A stretch of 64,000 nucleotides of DNA from Texcoconibacillus texcoconensis. Its GTDB lineage: Bacteria; Bacillota; Bacilli; Bacillales; Salisediminibacteriaceae. Both the position numbers and the translations under genes were made by a program. Shown piece after piece: positions 18,643 to 28,946 of the stretch. Within the stretch, counting starts at the first letter, position 1. Each line of letters starts with the position of its first letter. The notes beneath the pieces are model-generated. The model made no database searches, had not been told where the DNA came from, and was given only the letters and a program-made list of their open reading frames with translations. The stretch covers positions 89,545 through 153,544 of the forward strand of contig NZ_JACHHB010000010.1 of NCBI RefSeq assembly GCF_014202575.1, in the 5' to 3' direction.

Positions 18643-20211
18643 TTACGATGATTTTTCATCGGCACTTCCGCCCTTTTCGATATCATTTTTGATTTGTTCA
18701 ATCTGCTCTGTTAAAGATAAAATCAAACGAGTCAAACTAGATGTCACATGATTAAAATCATTAATAGCATTTCTCTGTTCTTTCGATGAAGCAGAAATCG
18801 TTTCAGTACTCGATTGATTTTCTTCAGCTACAGCCACCACTTCTTCCAAAGCTTGCTTGATATCTTCCATTCGATTCCCCATCTCTTTGGCTAAAGTGTA
18901 AGACGTTCGTGTCTCGTGTGACACAGCATTAATATTCGATACAATTTCTTCAAATATCGTCGCTGTTTGTTTTACTTTAGAGATGCCATCATCTGATTGT
19001 TTTTTCCCTTCCTCCATCACGTAACTCATGTTTGTCGCATCTTCCATGAATTCCTTGATAATGTTTGCAACACGATCTGCATAAGTTCTCGATTGGTCAG
19101 CTAGTTTCCTTACTTCTTCTGCAACAACAGCAAACCCTTTTCCCGCCTCTCCAGCGCGACTTGCTTCAATGGCTGCATTTAAAGCTAATAGATTCGTTTG
19201 ATCAGCTATATCGGTCATTAACGAAAGTGTTTTTTGTATATCAACCGATCGCTCATTTAACCGTTTAGAGACTGTGTCCATTTGTTCGACGGATTTTGAA
19301 AGATTTGTGATCACTTCTTCAGTTACATGCATACTCTCTTTTCCTGTTTTTGCTCGCTCAACAGTTTTATCTGATGACTTTTCAGATTCTTTAACTTGAT
19401 CAATGATTTTCTCAACATCGCTAGACATATCATCTAAAACGTTCATTGTTCGTTGTGATTCATTTAATTGGCTTTCAGCTCCTTGGGTCATCTCTTCAAT
19501 CGATTCGGTAATGTCATCAATCGCAGCCGCTGACTCTTGGGATCCACGTTCAAGGCTACTAATGTTCGATGATACATCTTGAGACGTTTTCGAAATATGA
19601 TTGATTAATTCTTCTATAATTCCTTTTTGCTGCGTTTCCTTTTCCTTAACGATTTGATCATGATTCTTTCGTGCTTGTATTTGAATGATGATGACTGCCG
19701 TCGTAAAAATAACAAAAACAATATGGATCATTAATAAGGTAAATGGATAGCTATCCGTTCCACAAACGAGTTCAGGAAAAGTAAAATAGCCAATGAAATG
19801 TTGAAGAGCAAAGATTCCTGCACTGATCAGTATTAAGCGGATGCTCTCATAGTAAGCGAGACTTGCTAATACCATGAAAATAGAAAAATGATATTCTATT
19901 AATCCATCGCCACCGGCCATAATCGAAATACATCCAAACGTTAATGACAGCATCACAAGCATAGGAATCGAACCGTGAGTATCGTTCTTTCTATAAATAA
20001 AGAATGATAACGCTAACAAAATAAAAGGTAAGATAAGTAAAAAGTTTAAAATCGGATCTAGGTGACTCGCTTGTTCTGTATGCATGTGTGATTCATGCAC
20101 ATATGCATCTAACCAACCAATATTACGGTGCATCACATGGACCAATAAAGATAATAAAGACACGAACAATGTAAAATAAAGCATGATTCTATTCTTTTTC
20201 CCTTGCATCAT
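18643..20211 (-). CDS. Methyl-accepting chemotaxis protein 3 (membrane-embedded sensor)
   Basis: 522 residues from ATG 20211 (GGGGAG 6 nt upstream; the longer frame to 20337 has no such site). Instead of two TMs and an external domain, the first about 190 residues hold six or so hydrophobic helices. A histidine-rich loop ([15 protein letters not shown]) and [20 protein letters not shown] with ALQHFIGYF follow a pattern seen in other integral-membrane receptors and cyclases. There is no HAMP; the coiled coil follows directly, with tip [20 protein letters not shown]. Conserved histidines suggest metal, haem or a membrane-soluble ligand; this is inference. Confidence 0.85.
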   Translation of the reverse strand: MMQGKKNRIMLYFTLFVSLLSLLVHVMHRNIGWLDAYVHESHMHTEQASHLDPILNFLLILPFILLALSFFIYRKNDTHGSIPMLVMLSLTFGCISIMAGGDGLIEYHFSIFMVLASLAYYESIRLILISAGIFALQHFIGYFTFPELVCGTDSYPFTLLMIHIVFVIFTTAVIIIQIQARKNHDQIVKEKETQQKGIIEELINHISKTSQDVSSNISSLERGSQESAAAIDDITESIEEMTQGAESQLNESQRTMNVLDDMSSDVEKIIDQVKESEKSSDKTVERAKTGKESMHVTEEVITNLSKSVEQMDTVSKRLNERSVDIQKTLSLMTDIADQTNLLALNAAIEASRAGEAGKGFAVVAEEVRKLADQSRTYADRVANIIKEFMEDATNMSYVMEEGKKQSDDGISKVKQTATIFEEIVSNINAVSHETRTSYTLAKEMGNRMEDIKQALEEVVAVAEENQSSTETISASSKEQRNAINDFNHVTSSLTRLILSLTEQIEQIKNDIEKGGSADEKSS

Positions 20212-20316
20212 TATCAACTCCCCTGAATTTTTTCTAAAAATTCTACCTATTCCCCCTCCTCTTATTTTTACTTGTTCCATACGATAAATCAATGAAAAAC
20301 TTTGTGACTGTATGAC

Positions 20317-20352
20317 AAAAAACCCTGAGGTGGCCATTTACCTCAGGGTTTT
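20317..20352 (-). terminator. Terminator between chemoreceptors 4 and 3
   Basis: AAAACCCTGAGG and CCTCAGGGTTTT form a strong stem directly after the stop of chemoreceptor 4, so the two receptor genes are probably separate units. Confidence 0.8.
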
Positions 20353-20376
20353 CAAAGAATGCGATAAAGTTTTTAA

Positions 20377-22503
20377 CTACTCTTTACGTTCTTGTTCATA
20401 TTGAAACTGAGCAACGCTTTCCTTTAAGTTTTCAGCAAGTTTTGCGAGAGATTCACTAGAAGCAGCCACTTCTTCCATTGAAGCTGTTTGTTCTTCAACC
20501 GATGCGGACACTTCTTGTGTACCAGCGGCATTTTCTTGTGCAATGCTTGAAAGCTGATCAACAAGCGTGACAATCTCGTCTGATTTCTCTTCCATTTTCA
20601 CACTCGATGATTGGATTTTCTCCATCGTTTCTTTTGCTTCTTCAATTGCATCAGCAACATTCGTGAATACTTGCGTTGTTTCGTGAACCCGAGCTGTTTG
20701 CGTTTCGGTCGCTTGTTTCGAATCCTCCATTGAAGCCACAGCCATTTTCGTTTGTTCTGTGAGTTCATTGATGACAGACGCAATATCTTCTGTCGATTTG
20801 TTCGATTGCTCAGCAAGCTTTCGGATCTCATCAGCCACAACGGCAAAGCCTTTCCCTGCTTCTCCTGCACGTGCTGCTTCAATGGATGCGTTAAGCGCAA
20901 GCAAATTCGTTTGCTCAGTAATTTCTTGAATCATTCCCGCAGCTTTCGTAATTTTTTTCGCAGATTCATCCGTACTTGCAATCACCTTTTCAACTTCCTG
21001 ATTCGCTGATTGTGTCGTCGATGTCGCACCTGTCAAGTGTTCCATTGCTTCAAGACCTTGATTTTTTGCTTCGACAATTTGGTACGTGGCATCGTGTAAT
21101 TCTTGAATGTGTCCCCGACTTGATTGAACGAGTTGTCCAAGCTCGTTAACGTTTTGCGCACCCTTCTCGGTCTCATCAGATTGGTTCGTTGCCCGCTTTG
21201 ACATATCTTCAATCGTGTTGGCAATCTCTTGTGACGCTTTCGATGACTCATCACTGACTGCTGTTAATTCTTCTGATGATGCCGCCACTTGTTCAGAAGA
21301 TTCATTAATGCTTTGAATCATTTCTGTAAAACGAGAACGTAATAATTGCACCGCTTGCGTCATCGTTCCGATTTCATCACGACGGTCTAAATATTTTTGT
21401 ACATCTTGATCATAAGCTGCACGTAAATCTAAGTTGGCCATCGTTTTTAACCGTTCTGATAAATACACGATCGGTTGAGAAATCGAACGCGCGAGCCACA
21501 CAATAAGTACCGCAAGCACGAGTAATGAAACCAACACAATGACAATCGCTTGCATCGCTGCTTGCTGTGCTTCAGCGGTTACTTCATCTGTTGGCACAGC
21601 AGTCGCAAATGACCACGGTGTATCAACATTTGCCACTTGTACAGGCGTAAATGCGACTAACTGCTCTTCACCTGACTCTCGTTCATCTGAAAAGCGAATT
21701 GACTGACCATTTTGGATTTGTTCCATAAGAGAATCTTGTTCAAATGTATCTGTAATTGGTGCACCCAACTGTTCATCATCTTCATGAGCTGCGATTGCAC
21801 CTTCATGAGAGACGAGCATCCCAATGCCACTATCATAAAGTTCAATATCAGACATCATTGCTTGTAAATTATCTAAAGCAAAGTCAACACCTACGACACC
21901 GACCGTTTCCCCTTCTACATTAATAGGATAAGAAACCGAAACGAGCATCACGTCTTCGCCTTGTAAATCATAATTCGTCGGCTCAATGACTGCAGGTTCT
22001 CCTGTTTCAAGTGGGATGTTATACCAATCACCTTCAGACTCTGTCGATTCATAGCCTGTCCCTGTTGCTTCAAAAGCGATTTCACCACTACCGCGGTTCC
22101 AATACGGTGTGAAGCGACCTTCATCATTATGACCTTCTTCTCCTATATATTCTTCGTCGCTTCCATCAAATGCATCTGGTTCCCATACACCCCAAACGCC
22201 GACAAGATCTTCATTATCTTCTAACGTTGTTCCGAGGATATCAATAATCAAATCACGATCAGGATCGTCTCCTGTTTGAATCGTTTCGAACGTGTTCGTT
22301 AAATTCTCTGCCAGTTCATAACCACTTCCTAATTCTCGTAACGCCTGTTGCCCATAATTTTCGGCTTGCGCTTCAGCAAACTCATTGGCTTGCTCTGTCG
22401 CTTGTTGATAAGAACTATAAATGACATAACCAATTGTCACAGTAAATACAACCACAACGACAGATAAAATCATCGTTAAAATTTTAGCCTGGATCGATTT
22501 CAC
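20377..22503 (-). CDS. Methyl-accepting chemotaxis protein 4 (dCache-type sensor)
   Basis: 708 residues from GTG 22503, with AGAGGAGG 7 nt upstream; the TTG at 22524 lies inside that site's leader and is rejected. TM1 is about 8-28 and TM2 about 322-345. The external region shows double-Cache hallmarks ([45 protein letters not shown]) and is very acidic, as expected outside a halo- or alkaliphile. HAMP and a long coiled coil follow, with tip [20 protein letters not shown]. dCache receptors usually bind amino acids or other small ligands. A MITE-like element lies just upstream. Confidence 0.93.
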   Translation of the reverse strand: MKSIQAKILTMILSVVVVVFTVTIGYVIYSSYQQATEQANEFAEAQAENYGQQALRELGSGYELAENLTNTFETIQTGDDPDRDLIIDILGTTLEDNEDLVGVWGVWEPDAFDGSDEEYIGEEGHNDEGRFTPYWNRGSGEIAFEATGTGYESTESEGDWYNIPLETGEPAVIEPTNYDLQGEDVMLVSVSYPINVEGETVGVVGVDFALDNLQAMMSDIELYDSGIGMLVSHEGAIAAHEDDEQLGAPITDTFEQDSLMEQIQNGQSIRFSDERESGEEQLVAFTPVQVANVDTPWSFATAVPTDEVTAEAQQAAMQAIVIVLVSLLVLAVLIVWLARSISQPIVYLSERLKTMANLDLRAAYDQDVQKYLDRRDEIGTMTQAVQLLRSRFTEMIQSINESSEQVAASSEELTAVSDESSKASQEIANTIEDMSKRATNQSDETEKGAQNVNELGQLVQSSRGHIQELHDATYQIVEAKNQGLEAMEHLTGATSTTQSANQEVEKVIASTDESAKKITKAAGMIQEITEQTNLLALNASIEAARAGEAGKGFAVVADEIRKLAEQSNKSTEDIASVINELTEQTKMAVASMEDSKQATETQTARVHETTQVFTNVADAIEEAKETMEKIQSSSVKMEEKSDEIVTLVDQLSSIAQENAAGTQEVSASVEEQTASMEEVAASSESLAKLAENLKESVAQFQYEQERKE

Positions 22504-22533
22504 GTTTGTTCCTCCTCTTGTCAAAAAATATCA

Positions 22534-22778
22534 ATATGAATGAATTTCATCATTCAAAATAAGATATTGAAATCCGAATAATGAATGGGCCTCCACTTCA
22601 TACGGACGCTTTCCCGAGGGCTTACCTCGCATAAGTGGATCTTCAGACTGCGCTTGATCCTCTGGGGGTCGCCGTCTTTCGTTTCAGCCACCATTTATGA
22701 TCCGTATATCAAATAACAGTTATATAGATATTATTCGTTTTATTGCTCATAAAACGGCATTATGAAATTGATTCATAT
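22534..22778. mobile_element. MITE-like element, copy 2 (245 bp)
   Basis: The left end ATATGAATGAATTTCATCAT and the inverted right end ATATGAATCAATTTCATAAT agree at 18 of 20 bases. The core shares CGGACGCTTTCCC, GGATCTTCAGACTGC and GTCGCCGTCTTTCGTTTCA with copy 1. It is non-coding and lies 31 nt upstream of the chemoreceptor 4 start, so it may affect that gene's promoter. Confidence 0.7.
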
Positions 22779-22894
22779 ATGTAAACAAATCATATAAGCA
22801 AACAGATTTTATTATATTAGCGTAAATGAGCGAACACAAACAATATCGTCTAAACAAAGATTTTTTTAAACCTGACTATTTCGACAATTATCAA

Positions 22895-22939
22895 CAAAAA
22901 TCCCCTCGAAGTTTTCGCCTACAGGCATCCTCGAGGGGG
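22895..22939 (-). terminator. Terminator of cadA
   Basis: On the minus strand CCCCTCGA and TCGAGGGG, with an inner GCC/GGC pairing, are followed by ATTTTT. It is 9 nt past the cadA stop. Confidence 0.75.
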
Positions 22940-22947
22940 TGTTAGAC

Positions 22948-25059
22948 TTATTGTTTTGGCTTTTCACGCATAAGACGCATGCCATTTAACGTCACGAGAA
23001 GCGTCGCGCCCATATCAGCAATAATCGCAATCCATAGTGTCAACCAACCAGGAATTACGAGTAACAGCGCAAGAGCCTTTAATCCAAGAGAAAAAGCAAT
23101 GTTTTGTTTAATAATATTGAGCGCCTTTCTACTCAAACGAACGACAAACGGCAACTTCTCAAGGTCATCATTCATGAGCGCAACATCTGCCGTTTCCAAC
23201 GCCGTATCCGTTCCCGCACCTCCCATTGCTATGCCGACATCAGCACGCGCTAAAGCAGGTGCATCATTGACACCGTCACCAACCATCGCCACACTGCGAT
23301 GCTTCTCATTTAATTGCTCAATCAACGTCAGCTTATCTTCCGGCAACAATTCCGCTTCCGTCCTTGACACACCCATATTTTGCGCAATCGCTGCCGCTGT
23401 TTTCTTGTTATCACCTGTAAGCATCACCGTCTCACGAATACCCAGTTCATGCAGCTTATCAATCACTTGCTGCGACGACGAACGAACTTGATCAGCAACA
23501 GCAATGAGCGCAACAACCCGCTCAGGCGTAGCCGCTAGCATCACCGTCTTCCCTTGCTCTTGAAGCGCAGTCACTTTCTCCTGCAGCCCTTCACCTTCCT
23601 TCATTATTTTTGAGAATAAGGAAGGTTTTCCGACCGTGAACGGTTGACCGTTAACACGCGCCTCGACACCGCCACCGGTAAGCGACGTGAAACCTTCAAC
23701 TGTAAAGTGACTGCCACTTCGTTTGTCACTTTCCGCTTTACGAACGATTGCCGCTGCAAGCGGGTGTTGTGAATGTGACTCGATCGCTGCAATCTTTGCA
23801 AATAATGAGTCATCTTCAATCAATGATTCATAATCTGTGACAACAGGCACCCCTTCTGTGAGCGTACCTGTTTTATCAAACGCAATCGCATTAAGTGCGC
23901 CTACCTGTTCTAAGTATATGCCACCTTTGACAAGTATCCCGTTCTTGGCTGCGTTACCAATCGCTGTAACGATCGATACAGGCGTTGAGATAACAAGTGC
24001 ACACGGACAACCAACGACGAGAACGGCGAGCCCTTGATACACCCAAGTATGCCAATCTGCACCTAAAGCAAGTGGTGGAACGATAGCAACAAGCAAAGCG
24101 ACAACCATAATCGCTGGCGTATAATACTTGGCAAAGCGGTCAATAAACGCTTGTGACGGCGCGCGTTTTGCTTGCGCTTCTTCAACGAGGTGAATGATTT
24201 TAGCTAACGTCGTATCTTCGGCGCGTTTTGTCACTTCAACTTCTAAATAACCTTCTTCATTTAACGTCCCAGCAAAAACGTTATCATCGATCGTTTTTTC
24301 AACAGGCATTGACTCCCCTGTGATCGCCGCTTCATTGATAGACGTTGTACCGCTTATGACAACGCCATCCATCGCGAGTTTTTGCCCAGGTCTTACAATC
24401 ATGACATCTCCGACTTGGATATCATTGACGTGCACGGTCATCATCTCACCGTTTCGACGAATCTGCGCCTCTTTTGGTGCAATATTCATGAGCGAACGTA
24501 TCGACTGGCGGGCTTTATCCATCGAATAACGTTCGAGCGCTTCACTGATCGCAAACAAAATCACAACGACAGCACCCTCTGCCCATTCACCGATGATGGC
24601 CGCACCAATGATCGCCACCGTCATGAGTGTTTTCATATCAAAGCGCAATTGAAATAAGTTCACGATCCCGACTTTAAAAAGCGAATAACCGCCAATTATG
24701 ATCGATGCAAGAAAACTCGCCACAGTAAATGAGTGGTTTTCTCCATTTATACCGAACGAAATAAACCCAACAACGATAAAAAAAGACGCAATGATAAGTG
24801 AACGATTCGCTCGCCAAAAAGAAGGTGTCTCGCGCGTGTCTTCTTCTCCCTCTGGTGTGACACGTAAATGTTCAAATGCACCAGCTTTCTCTATTTCAGC
24901 AACTGATGTCTCCCCAAAAATGGTCAGTTTTGCAGCACTAAAGTTAACTTCCGCATCATCGACGCCATCCAGGCGTCGGACGTTGTCTTCAAACGTCTTC
25001 GCACAGTTTGCTCACGTAAAACCTTGCACACGGTAAATATGCTTTGATTGACTACTCAT
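22948..25059 (-). CDS. cadA: Cd2+/Zn2+-exporting P1B-type ATPase CadA with in-frame TGA at codon 16
   Basis: Read from ATG 25059 the frame gives 703 positions, the normal CadA length, with a single TGA at codon 16 (25014-25012). The N-terminal metal-binding motif should read GFTCANC; here it is GFT-TGA-ANC, so the first cysteine of CxxC is replaced and C19 remains. The rest is intact: TM helices, A-domain TGES, CPC at 351-353 (Cd/Zn/Pb type), phosphorylation motif DKTGT from D395, GDGVNDAPA near the end. GAGGTGA precedes the ATG, which overlaps the cadC stop by 8 nt. Options are a nonsense mutation, a sequencing error, or recoding such as selenocysteine. Without readthrough the first usable start is unclear (GTG 24723 would lose part of TM1). 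Confidence 0.85.
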
Positions 25060-25435
25060 TGTGGTTCACCTCTTGTTCGTGCGCAAATGAGAGAGCAACA
25101 ACCTGCTTGACGTGCTCATCGTCTAGTGAATAATATACGAGTTTGCCAACCTTTCGATACTTGGCTAAACCTTGCTTCTTTAACGTTCGTAAATGGTGAG
25201 AAGCCGTAGCCACCGAACTGTCGATCACGCTCGCAATATCACACACACATAACTCTTCTTCTTGTAAAAGGGCGTAAGCGATTTTTATACGCTTGGGGTC
25301 AGACAGCGCTTTAAACAGGGTCGCAACGTTCTTTGCTTTCTGCTCATCAATCAATGCGCGCTTCACTTTCTCTTTGTCTACACATGTCACTTCACAGACG
25401 TCACTTAATTGGATATGTTTATTTTGTTGGTTCAT
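25052..25435 (-). CDS. cadC: Metal-sensing ArsR/SmtB-family repressor CadC
   Basis: 127 residues from ATG 25435 (GAAGGTGAG upstream; an earlier in-frame ATG at 25480 lies in the operator region). The winged helix includes DSSVATASHHLRTLKKQGLA. Cys14 and Cys18 at the N terminus with Cys63 and Cys65 (ELCVCD) match the alpha-3N Cd/Pb/Zn site of CadC. It should repress the cadCA promoter until metal binds. It overlaps cadA by 8 nt. Confidence 0.93.
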   Translation of the reverse strand: MNQQNKHIQLSDVCEVTCVDKEKVKRALIDEQKAKNVATLFKALSDPKRIKIAYALLQEEELCVCDIASVIDSSVATASHHLRTLKKQGLAKYRKVGKLVYYSLDDEHVKQVVALSFAHEQEVNHNE

Positions 25436-25446
25436 TGTCTCACCTT

Positions 25447-25499
25447 CATTCAAATGATCACTTGAGTATATTATATGCAAATGTTCATTTGAATGTAAA
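25447..25499 (-). promoter_or_regulatory. cadCA promoter with two CadC-type operators
   Basis: On the minus strand, TTTACA (25499-25494), 18 nt, TATAAT (25475-25470). The dyad TTCAAATGAACATTTGCA fills the spacer. A second dyad, ACTCAAGTGATCATTTGAAT (about 25468-25449), lies just downstream and resembles the known CadC site of plasmid pI258 (CTCAAATAAATATTTGAATG, from memory). Confidence 0.75.
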
Positions 25500-25504
25500 C
25501 CATT

Positions 25505-25540
25505 AAAAATGGGGCAATGCCAAAAATGACACCGCCCCTT
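25505..25540 (-). terminator. Terminator of the 265-residue gene
   Basis: On the minus strand GGGGCGGTGTCA and a complementary TTGCCCC arm are followed by ATTTTTAA. It separates this gene from the cadC promoter. Confidence 0.6.
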
Positions 25541-25550
25541 ATTACGTTAT

Positions 25551-26348
25551 TTAGAAATCATAATCCGTTTTTTTGAGGTCTTTCACATTCACTTGCTGCT
25601 TTTGAAGAACTTTCACTTCCATTTCTATAACCATTTTTTCTTGCAATTGCGTAAATGTTGCTTCTTCAAATGGTGCATCTAATTGTTCACCATCTTCATC
25701 GAATACTTCGCCCATATTCCAGTCTAGTTTTTCATCGTATTCGATAAATTTGCTTGAGAGCAGTTGACAGAATGGTAATTCGTTAAACTTCTCTTCACTA
25801 ATCTTATCAAATTGTGAAAGGTCACCAGACATTAGCTTTTCTTTATCAGAGAAACCATCTGGTAGTTCACGCTCTCTAAAGTACGTGAATGTTTTGTCAC
25901 CTGGTTTGAAGTCCATTTGTGGTTCATTAATAAAGTCAACTTCTGCTATCGTTTCAAACGGAACATCCACCGTTAAGGAATTTAGACGAGATGAAACAAA
26001 GTTTTCATTTGCTTGTTGTGGCGTCGCGTATTGAATATTTTTACGAACAAAACCTTCAATAAACAGCTTATTTGTTGGCAAGAGTAGGCGACATTGCGTC
26101 ACCTTTAAATTCTTCTTTATATCCTTGATCTCTAAAACTGGCTCTGGAAATTCAATGTCGGTCGTCATATCAATCTGTACTTTTTCCTCAGCTAATACGA
26201 CCGGTACTTTGACCAACGCTTCTTCAATGGCCTTTGGCTTCACTTTCTTTCTTTTGGCATGCGGTACGACGGAACTTTTCATTGTATATGGCTGCGATTT
26301 CTTTGGCTTTGTAAGAAACTTACCGCCTTTATGGTTTTTCTTTCCCAT
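25551..26348 (-). CDS. Conserved hypothetical, basic N terminus; possible spore-surface (SPOCS/CsxC-like) protein
   Basis: 265 residues. The first about 45 are lysine-rich and low complexity (MGKKNHKGGKFLTKPKKSQ). A beta-rich centre (VTQCRLLLPTNKLFIEGFVR; LTVDVPFETIAEVDF) resembles DUF3794/SPOCS-type domains of spore coat and exosporium proteins. The C-terminal third is acidic and helical. No enzyme motif and no signal peptide are present. The domain call rests on pattern memory and is weak. Flanking terminators make it monocistronic. Confidence 0.5.
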   Translation of the reverse strand: MGKKNHKGGKFLTKPKKSQPYTMKSSVVPHAKRKKVKPKAIEEALVKVPVVLAEEKVQIDMTTDIEFPEPVLEIKDIKKNLKVTQCRLLLPTNKLFIEGFVRKNIQYATPQQANENFVSSRLNSLTVDVPFETIAEVDFINEPQMDFKPGDKTFTYFRERELPDGFSDKEKLMSGDLSQFDKISEEKFNELPFCQLLSSKFIEYDEKLDWNMGEVFDEDGEQLDAPFEEATFTQLQEKMVIEMEVKVLQKQQVNVKDLKKTDYDF

Positions 26349-26502
26349 AACTAAGCACCCCTTTCATGTTTGTTACTAACACCTTATGTTCTGAAAGGGG
26401 AAACGATTGGACAAGGAAACTAGTGATACAACCATTCTAATGGTTACAAAAAATTTCCTTAACTACCTAAAGATCATCACGACAACCACACATAGAAAAC
26501 AT

Positions 26503-26566
26503 AAAAAAACGCCTGCCGAACCAGGTTCTTTCCTAAATGTCAAGGAAATACCAGTTCGACAGACGT
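26503..26566 (-). terminator. Terminator of glnS
   Basis: On the minus strand CGTCTGTCGAACTGGT pairs (with G-U pairs) with ACCTGGTTCGGCAGGCG and is followed by TTTTTTT. Confidence 0.8.
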
Positions 26567-26579
26567 CTGATTGTTTTCT

Positions 26580-28226
26580 TTACAATTTAAATGAACTCTT
26601 TAGTGATACGATACGGTTAAAGACGATTTGTTCGTCGGTCGTATGTTTTGGATCCACATTAAAGTACCCATGGCGGAAGAATTGGAATTTGTCTTCTGGC
26701 TTGACGCTTGCCATGTTTGGCTCAACATAGCCATTGACGATTTCGAGTGATTCTGGGTTGACTTTGTCCATGAAGTCTTCGCCTTCTTGGTCGTCTTTTG
26801 TGAGTGAGTCGTAAAGGCGGAACTCTGCGTCTTTGGCGTGACTTGCTTCAACCCAGTGTAGGGTGCCTTTAACTTTACGTCCTGTAAAGCCGGTGCCACT
26901 TTTGGTTTCAGGGTCGTATGTGCAATGGAGTTCAACGACATTTCCGTCTTCGTCTTTAATGACGTCTTGGCAGGTGATGAAGTAGGCGTGCTTGAGGCGA
27001 ACTTCATTTCCTGGGTAAAGACGGAAGTATTTCTTCGGTGGATTTTCCATAAAGTCGGATTGTTCAATGTAAATTTCGCGTGAGAATGGGATTTGGCGTT
27101 TACCCATTTCTTCGTTTTCTGGGTTGATGTCGGCATCAAGCCATTCGACTTCGTCTTCTGGATAGTTTGTGATCACGACTTTTAATGGACGAAGAACGGC
27201 CATTGTTCGTGGTGCAGTCAGCTTCAAGTCTTCGCGAACGAAATGTTCGAGCATGCGCACATCCACAGTGTTATCAACTTTGGCAACACCGATCTCGCGG
27301 CAGAATTGCTTGATTGAATCAGGTGTGTAGCCGCGGCGGCGCAGCCCTGAAATCGTCGGCATGCGTGGGTCGTCCCATCCGTCAACGTAATTTTCGTTTA
27401 CAAACCAGTTTAACTTCCGCTTACTCATGACCGTATCCGTCATATTTAAGCGAGCAAATTCAATTTGCTTCGGTTGTGCTTCCATATCACACTGTTCAAC
27501 GACCCAGTTGTAAAGTGGGCGCTGATCTTGGAACTCAAGTGTACAGATAGAATGCGTTACGCCTTCGATCGCGTCTTCTAACGGGTGTGCAAAGGAATAC
27601 ATCGGATAGATGCACCATGTGTCACCTGTGTTATGGTGTGTGGCGTGCGCGATACGGTAAAGGACAGGGTCACGCATATTGATGTTCGGAGACGACATGT
27701 CAATTTTTGCGCGTAGCACTTTTTCTCCATCGCTGAATTCGCCATCTTTCATGCGAGCAAAAAGGTCAAGGTTTTCTTCGACGCTGCGGTCGCGATAAGG
27801 ACTTTCTTTTCCTGGTTCTGTTAATGTGCCGCGGTACTGGCGAATTTCTTCTTGGGACAAGTCATCGACATACGCGAGTCCTTTTTTGATTAAATGGACA
27901 GCGCAATCATACATTTGGTCAAAGTAGTTGGACGCAAAACGTAAGCTGTCCCACTCGTAACCGAGCCATTCAATGTCTTTTTTGATTGAGTTGACGTACT
28001 CCTCGTCTTCTTTGAGAGGGTTTGTGTCATCAAAACGTAAGTTCGTTCGGCCGCCGAACTCATCTGCGAGTTCGAAGTTTAACACGATTGACTTCGCGTG
28101 TCCGATGTGTAAATATCCGTTCGGTTCCGGCGGAAATCGGGTAACGATTTCGTCGTATTTATTTTCCGCCATGTCTTCTTCGACGATCTGTTTAATAAAG
28201 TTCGTCGGTGTCGTATGTTCACTCAT
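26580..28226 (-). CDS. glnS: Glutaminyl-tRNA synthetase
   Basis: A 548-residue class I synthetase that charges tRNA-Gln. The signature [17 protein letters not shown] puts HIGH at 40-43, and the KMSKS-equivalent is [29 protein letters not shown] and the long C-terminal beta-barrel anticodon domain are those of true GlnRS, not the shorter GluRS. Most Bacillaceae make Gln-tRNA by the GatCAB amidotransferase route, so a GlnRS is notable and is usually explained by transfer. It is flanked by repeats upstream and a terminator downstream. Confidence 0.95.
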   Translation of the reverse strand: MSEHTTPTNFIKQIVEEDMAENKYDEIVTRFPPEPNGYLHIGHAKSIVLNFELADEFGGRTNLRFDDTNPLKEDEEYVNSIKKDIEWLGYEWDSLRFASNYFDQMYDCAVHLIKKGLAYVDDLSQEEIRQYRGTLTEPGKESPYRDRSVEENLDLFARMKDGEFSDGEKVLRAKIDMSSPNINMRDPVLYRIAHATHHNTGDTWCIYPMYSFAHPLEDAIEGVTHSICTLEFQDQRPLYNWVVEQCDMEAQPKQIEFARLNMTDTVMSKRKLNWFVNENYVDGWDDPRMPTISGLRRRGYTPDSIKQFCREIGVAKVDNTVDVRMLEHFVREDLKLTAPRTMAVLRPLKVVITNYPEDEVEWLDADINPENEEMGKRQIPFSREIYIEQSDFMENPPKKYFRLYPGNEVRLKHAYFITCQDVIKDEDGNVVELHCTYDPETKSGTGFTGRKVKGTLHWVEASHAKDAEFRLYDSLTKDDQEGEDFMDKVNPESLEIVNGYVEPNMASVKPEDKFQFFRHGYFNVDPKHTTDEQIVFNRIVSLKSSFKL

Positions 28227-28299
28227 TTGGCCTCACCTTTCTCATCTCGTATATGTAGCTCCCCTCATTATAAAAAGAGGAAGTCATCACCGCAAGTCT

Positions 28300-28556
28300 T
28301 AAAGAAAAGCTGAAACGCCTTGTTCACGAGCGACAAGTGCTGCCTCTTCCTCTACTAGCACTGCTTTGAAGCGTATCCGTCGAGGCAAATCGATGTTTTT
28401 TCGCCGATGTAATGCTCTTTGGAATGCAGAGAAGTAAAGCCGCTTTTTGGCTTCAGAAAAGGCCTGAAGCAACCTCGAGCTCGTAGGCGTTGAAGCTAGA
28501 CACTAGAAAAGCGGAAGGCGCTTCGGTATCGATGACTTGTAGTGCGATGATGTTTG
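28300..28556. repeat. Degenerate intergenic repeat of Bacillaceae type
   Basis: Contains GAAAAGCTGAAACGCCTTGTT near 28305 and a similar AGAAAAGCGGAAGGCGCTTC near 28505, with CTGAAGCAACCTCGAGC between. The GAAAAGCGGAAGCGCCTTG-type sequence is common between genes in many Bacillus genomes (from memory). There is no ORF with a ribosome site. Confidence 0.45.
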
Positions 28557-28568
28557 CTGCGATGATCG

Positions 28569-28752
28569 AGCGGACATTCATTCCGCTATTTAGGGAACAA
28601 ACGGCATTTTTTCAAGGTGAACGGACATATGTTCCGTTATTCACCCTGAAAAAGGCGAATCACGCCTGATTTTTCACAAATAACGGAACACATGTCCGCG
28701 AAATCAACAAAATGGGCCCATTCTACTAAAATAACGGAATGTATGTCCGCAC
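28569..28752. repeat. Dispersed four-unit repeat, copy B
   Basis: Units: CGGACATTCATTCCGCTATT (28570), CGGACATATGTTCCGTTATT (28622), AATAACGGAACACATGTCCG (about 28680), AATAACGGAATGTATGTCCG (about 28731). Two forward units then two inverted, 180 bp in all, between glnS and argH. Confidence 0.9.
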
Positions 28753-28881
28753 AAAGGAAACATTTCTAACATTGCCTTGCGTCAAATCCCTCAACAACCT
28801 AGGATAACCAGTAAAACATTGATCTATAACGTCTCCTCTTCAGCCTTACTACTTAACAACATAGTAACGAGAGAAAGGCAA

Positions 28882-28913
28882 TAAAACTACCCAGCGTCAC
28901 GTTCGACGCTGGG
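28882..28913 (-). terminator. Terminator of the arginine operon
   Basis: CCCAGCGTC-ACGTTC-GACGCTGGG hairpin, followed on the minus strand by TAGTTTTATT, about 85 nt after argH. Confidence 0.7.
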
Positions 28914-28946
28914 TGTTTTCACATCTCCGATTTCAAAATTACACCA

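Noticed and set aside
24698..25036. A 112-residue open frame on the plus strand opposite the cadA start
   Set aside because: It is the antisense shadow of the cadA N terminus; no ribosome site and no family match, while the minus-strand frame is clearly CadA.
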